From CALAED01 sp036378315 (GTDB lineage: Bacteria > Actinomycetota > Actinomycetes > Streptosporangiales > Streptosporangiaceae), in NCBI GenBank assembly GCA_036378315.1, contig DASUWU010000180.1, forward strand, positions 1-64,000: 64,000 nt of DNA, written 5' to 3'. A model generated the notes under the pieces. The model was not told the DNA's origin, did no database searches, and saw nothing but the letters and a program-made list of their open reading frames with translations. How positions within the stretch are numbered: the first letter of the stretch is position 1; each line of letters opens with the position of its first letter. Below are positions 60,878 to 64,000 of the stretch, one piece after another. Made by a program: the position numbers and the translations under genes.

Positions 60878-63800
60878 CGAGGATCGCGGTCGTGGGCATG
60901 GCGTGCCGCTACCCGGACGCCACGTCACCGAGAGAGCTGTGGGAGAACTCACTCGCCGGCCGCCGCGCCTTCCGCCGGTTGCCCGACGTGCGGATGCGGC
61001 TCGCCGACTACTGGGACGCGGACCCGGCCGCACCGGACCGCTTCTACGCGCGCACGGCCGCGGTCATCGAAGGCTACGAGTTCGACCGCGTCGGGTACAA
61101 GATCGCTGGAAGCACGTTCCGGTCCACGGACCTGACCCACTGGCTGGCGCTCGACACGGCGGCGCGCGCGCTCGCCGACGCCGGCTTCCCGATGGCGGAC
61201 GGGTTGCCCCGCGAGCGCACAGGGGCGGTCGTGGGCAACACCTTGACCGGGGAGTTCTCCCGGGCCAACGTGATGCGCCTGCGCTGGCCGTACGTCCGCC
61301 GTACGGTCGGCGCGGCGCTCAAGGAGCAGGGCTGGGACGACGACCGGCTGGCCGAGTTCCTCGCCGACCTGGAGGAGCGCTACAAGAGCCCGTTCCCCGC
61401 GATCGACGAGGACACCCTGGCCGGCGGCCTCGCCAACACGATCGCCGGCCGGCTGTGCAACTACTTCGACCTCAACGGCGGTGGCTACACGGTCGACGGC
61501 GCCTGCTCGTCGTCCTTGCTGTCGGTGACGACGGCCGGCCGGATGCTCGCCGACGGCGACGTCGACGTCGCCATCGCGGGCGGCGTCGACCTGTCCATCG
61601 ACCCGTTCGAGATCATCGGCTTCGCCAAGACCGGCGCCCTGGCCAGGCGGGAGATGCGGCTGTACGACCGGGGCTCCAACGGCTTCTGGCCCGGCGAGGG
61701 CTGCGGGATGGTCGTCCTGATGCGAGAGGAGGACGCCAGGGAGGCCAGGCGCCGCATCTACGCCACCATCGCCGGCTGGGGCATCTCGTCCGACGGCAAG
61801 GGCGGGATCACCCGCCCCGAGGTCAGCGGCTACCAGCTCGCCCTGCGGCGGGCCTACGAGCGGGCCGGCTTCGGCATCGAGACCGTGGGCCTGTTCGAGG
61901 GCCACGGCACCGGCACCCCGGTCGGCGACGCGACCGAGCTCACGGCGCTGTCGCGGGCCAGGGCGGCGGCGGACGCCACGGCCCCGCCCGCGGCGATCAC
62001 CTCCATCAAGGGCATGATCGGGCATACCAAGGCCGCGGCCGGCGTCGCCGGACTGATCAAGGCGGCGATGGCCGTCCAGCACGAGGTGCTGCCGCCGACC
62101 ATCGGCTGCGTCGAGCCGCACGAGGTGCTCAGCGAGGAGCCGCGCGCGCTGCGGGTGCTGCGCCAGGCCGAGCAGTGGCCGGCCGACCTGCCGGTCCGCG
62201 CGGGCGTCACCGCGATGGGCTTCGGCGGCATCAACACCCACGTCGTGCTGGACAAGCCGGGCCGGCGGCGGCGGGCCGCGTTCGGCAACCGGACGAAGAT
62301 GCTGGCCACCTCGATCCAGGACGCCGAACTGCTGCTGGTCGACGGCGGCTCGCCGGACGAGCTGCGCGAACAGCTCACCAGGCTGATCGACTTCGTACCG
62401 CGGCTCGCGTACGCCCAGCTCGCCGACCTGGCCGCCGTGCTGCAGCGGGACCTGCGCGACCTGCCGTACCGCGCGGCCGTGGTGGTCTCCTCCCCCGAGG
62501 ACGCCGAGGAACGTCTCCGCGAGGTGCTGGCCGCGCTCGACGCCGGCCGGACCACGCTGGTCGGCAAGGAAGGCCGCGCGCTGCTCGGCCACGCCGGCCA
62601 GGAGGCCCGCATCGGGTTCCTCTTCCCCGGCCAGGGTTCCGGCCGCGGCACCGGCGGCGGCGCGCTGCGCCGGCGGTTCGCCGAGGTGGAGGAGGTGTAC
62701 GCCAAGGCGGCGCTGCCGACCAGCGGCGACATGGTGGCGACCGCGGTCGCCCAGCCGCGGATCGTCACCGGCTCGCTGGCCGGGCTGCGGGCGCTGTCGG
62801 CCATCGGGGTCGATGCCGCCGTCGCGGTCGGCCACAGCCTCGGCGAGCTGTCCGCGCTGCACTGGGCCGGCACGATGGACGAGGACACCGTCCTGCGTCT
62901 TGCCCGCCGCCGCGGCAAGATCATGGGCGAGCTGAGCGAGTCGGGCGGCACGATGGCCAGCGTCGCGGCGCCGCCCGACAGGGTGATCGAGCTGATCGGC
63001 GAGCTGCCCGCCGTCATCGCCGGCTACAACGGGCCGGGACAGACGGTCATCGCCGGGCCCGTGGACGCGATCGAGGCCGCGAGCCGCGCGGCGGCGGACG
63101 CCGGCCTGAACGTCACCCGGCTGCGGGTGTCGCACGCCTTCCACTCGCCGCTGGTGGCGCCGGCGGCGGACGCCTTCGGCGCGGCCCTGGCGGAGGAGGA
63201 GTTCGGCCCGATCGATGGCCGGCTGGTCTCCACGGTCACCGGGGCCGAGCTGGCCGCGGGCACCGACGTCCCGGCCCTGCTGCGCCGGCAGATCACCGAC
63301 CCTGTGCTGTTCGCCCAGGCGGTCGAGCTGGCGGCCAAGGACCTCGACCTGCTGGTCGAGGTCGGCCCTGGCCGGGTGCTGAGCACCCTGGCCGCCGGGC
63401 TGACCGACGTGCCGGCCGTCGCGCTCGACACCGACTCCGAGTCGCTGGCCGGGCTGTTGCGGGTGGCCGGCGCGGCGTACGTCGTGGGCGCACCGGTCGA
63501 CCACTCCGCGCTCTTCCACGGGAGGCTGGTCCGGCCGCTGGAGATCGGCGCCGAGTTCTCGTTCTTCGCCAGCCCCTGCGAGCAGGCACCGTCGGTGCAG
63601 ATCAACGGGGTGGCCAGGACGGCGGCAAAGCCGGCGGCGGACGCCGGCACGGCGACGGAGGGCGCGCCCGGCACGGACTCGAGCACGGACTCGGGCACGG
63701 GCGAGTCGGGCACCGGCGAACCGACCCTGGACCTGCTCCGCAGGCTGGCGGCCGAACGCGCCGAACTGCCGGTGGACATGGTCCGCGACGACAGCCGGCT

Positions 63801-64000
63801 GCTCGACGACCTGCACCTCAGCTCGATCACGGTCGGCCAGATCATGAACGAGGCCGGCCGGCGGCGTGGCGTGGCGGCGGCCCAGACGCCGACGAACTTC
63901 GCCACCGCGACCGTACGGGAGCTGGCCGAGGCGCTCGACGAGCTGGCGGAGACCAGCCGGGCCGGCGACGCCGCGCGGGCGCCGGTGGTGGCCGGCGCGG
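60874..64000 (+). CDS. Enediyne iterative type I polyketide synthase (PKSE), 3' end outside window
   Basis: The first ~1042 residues are visible and remain open at the window edge. Domains in order: a ketosynthase with DGACSSSLL (Cys211), EGHGTGTPVGD (His344) and GHTKAAAGVAG (His384); an acyltransferase with FPGQGSG and GHSLGELSAL (Ser655); an acyl carrier domain with DDLHLSSITVGQ (phosphopantetheine Ser983 or 984). The ACP follows the AT directly and has the HLSSI motif specific to enediyne synthases rather than LGxDSL. KR, DH and phosphopantetheinyl transferase domains should follow. It builds the linear polyene precursor from malonyl-CoA. ATG 60874 has AAGGAGG at 60857-60863 and overlaps the unbU stop. 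Confidence 0.95.
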   Translation, partial: MTRIAVVGMACRYPDATSPRELWENSLAGRRAFRRLPDVRMRLADYWDADPAAPDRFYARTAAVIEGYEFDRVGYKIAGSTFRSTDLTHWLALDTAARALADAGFPMADGLPRERTGAVVGNTLTGEFSRANVMRLRWPYVRRTVGAALKEQGWDDDRLAEFLADLEERYKSPFPAIDEDTLAGGLANTIAGRLCNYFDLNGGGYTVDGACSSSLLSVTTAGRMLADGDVDVAIAGGVDLSIDPFEIIGFAKTGALARREMRLYDRGSNGFWPGEGCGMVVLMREEDAREARRRIYATIAGWGISSDGKGGITRPEVSGYQLALRRAYERAGFGIETVGLFEGHGTGTPVGDATELTALSRARAAADATAPPAAITSIKGMIGHTKAAAGVAGLIKAAMAVQHEVLPPTIGCVEPHEVLSEEPRALRVLRQAEQWPADLPVRAGVTAMGFGGINTHVVLDKPGRRRRAAFGNRTKMLATSIQDAELLLVDGGSPDELREQLTRLIDFVPRLAYAQLADLAAVLQRDLRDLPYRAAVVVSSPEDAEERLREVLAALDAGRTTLVGKEGRALLGHAGQEARIGFLFPGQGSGRGTGGGALRRRFAEVEEVYAKAALPTSGDMVATAVAQPRIVTGSLAGLRALSAIGVDAAVAVGHSLGELSALHWAGTMDEDTVLRLARRRGKIMGELSESGGTMASVAAPPDRVIELIGELPAVIAGYNGPGQTVIAGPVDAIEAASRAAADAGLNVTRLRVSHAFHSPLVAPAADAFGAALAEEEFGPIDGRLVSTVTGAELAAGTDVPALLRRQITDPVLFAQAVELAAKDLDLLVEVGPGRVLSTLAAGLTDVPAVALDTDSESLAGLLRVAGAAYVVGAPVDHSALFHGRLVRPLEIGAEFSFFASPCEQAPSVQINGVARTAAKPAADAGTATEGAPGTDSSTDSGTGESGTGEPTLDLLRRLAAERAELPVDMVRDDSRLLDDLHLSSITVGQIMNEAGRRRGVAAAQTPTNFATATVRELAEALDELAETSRAGDAARAPVVAGA

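Noticed and set aside
60949..63816. A 955-codon minus-strand frame in the PKS region
   Set aside because: The plus strand encodes KS, AT and ACP domains with all catalytic motifs; the opposite frame has no recognisable domain.
1..64000. tRNA, rRNA, CRISPR, transposase or phage attachment site
   Set aside because: None was recognised on either strand by eye; a covariance-model scan could still reveal a small RNA.

Overview
The window is very GC-rich, densely packed actinomycete DNA. It carries GTG/ATG starts, strong Shine-Dalgarno sequences, many 4-bp ATGA/GTGA gene overlaps, DUF574 methyltransferases, a DUF222/HNH gene, remnants of a DUF5753/DUF397 pair, an F420-type oxidoreductase and a SARP regulator. 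This points to a filamentous actinomycete, probably of the Streptosporangiales type (inference; no rRNA or other marker gene is present). I saw no tRNA, rRNA, CRISPR array or insertion sequence.

Layout. 1-3.4 kb: end of a DUF222/HNH gene, a MazG-like pyrophosphohydrolase, a decayed DUF5753 + DUF397 pair and a DUF574 methyltransferase. 3.4-5.3 kb: secreted M28 peptidase with a PKD domain. 5.6-10.6 kb: a leftward run (flavin-binding PNPOx-like protein, acetyl-CoA hydrolase/transferase-like enzyme, pyruvate formate-lyase, its activase) that looks like an anaerobic or hypoxic carbon module. 10.7-12.6 kb: ECF-type sigma factor plus a membrane-anchored partner, preceded by nested inverted repeats. 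12.7-27.8 kb: a complete L-rhamnose utilisation locus: secreted GH78 rhamnosidase, bifunctional aldolase/dehydrogenase, Tat-exported BNR_4-like protein, isomerase, four-gene ABC importer, LacI regulator and rhamnulokinase. 27.8-30.7 kb: a probably acquired or rearranged stretch with a radical SAM protein overlapping a CYTH protein, then two truncated pseudogenes joined back to back. 30.9-32.4 kb: secreted GH6 cellulase. 33-37.6 kb: three DUF574 methyltransferases interleaved with an F420-type oxidoreductase and a Ppx/GppA phosphatase.

37.8-64 kb looks like the left part of a polyketide biosynthetic cluster whose core is an enediyne warhead cassette: two tandem DUF1702 genes (UnbL type), UnbV, UnbU and the start of the enediyne PKS (KS-AT-ACP seen; the window ends inside it). 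Upstream lie genes that may belong to it: an AccD6-like carboxyltransferase that could supply malonyl-CoA, an atypical LuxR regulator, two related soluble histidine kinases (one with its response regulator), alpha/beta hydrolases, a methyltransferase, an aldo/keto reductase, a UbiA prenyltransferase, a SARP, a second-type 2-isopropylmalate synthase, a TetR regulator and a type II thioesterase-like protein. The last has Asp where the catalytic Ser should be and is preceded by a 31-codon micro-ORF with an excellent ribosome binding site. An 18-bp sequence found almost unchanged in the SARP/UbiA intergenic region and in the promoter region of the DUF1702 operon ties the left and right parts together and may be a cluster-specific operator.
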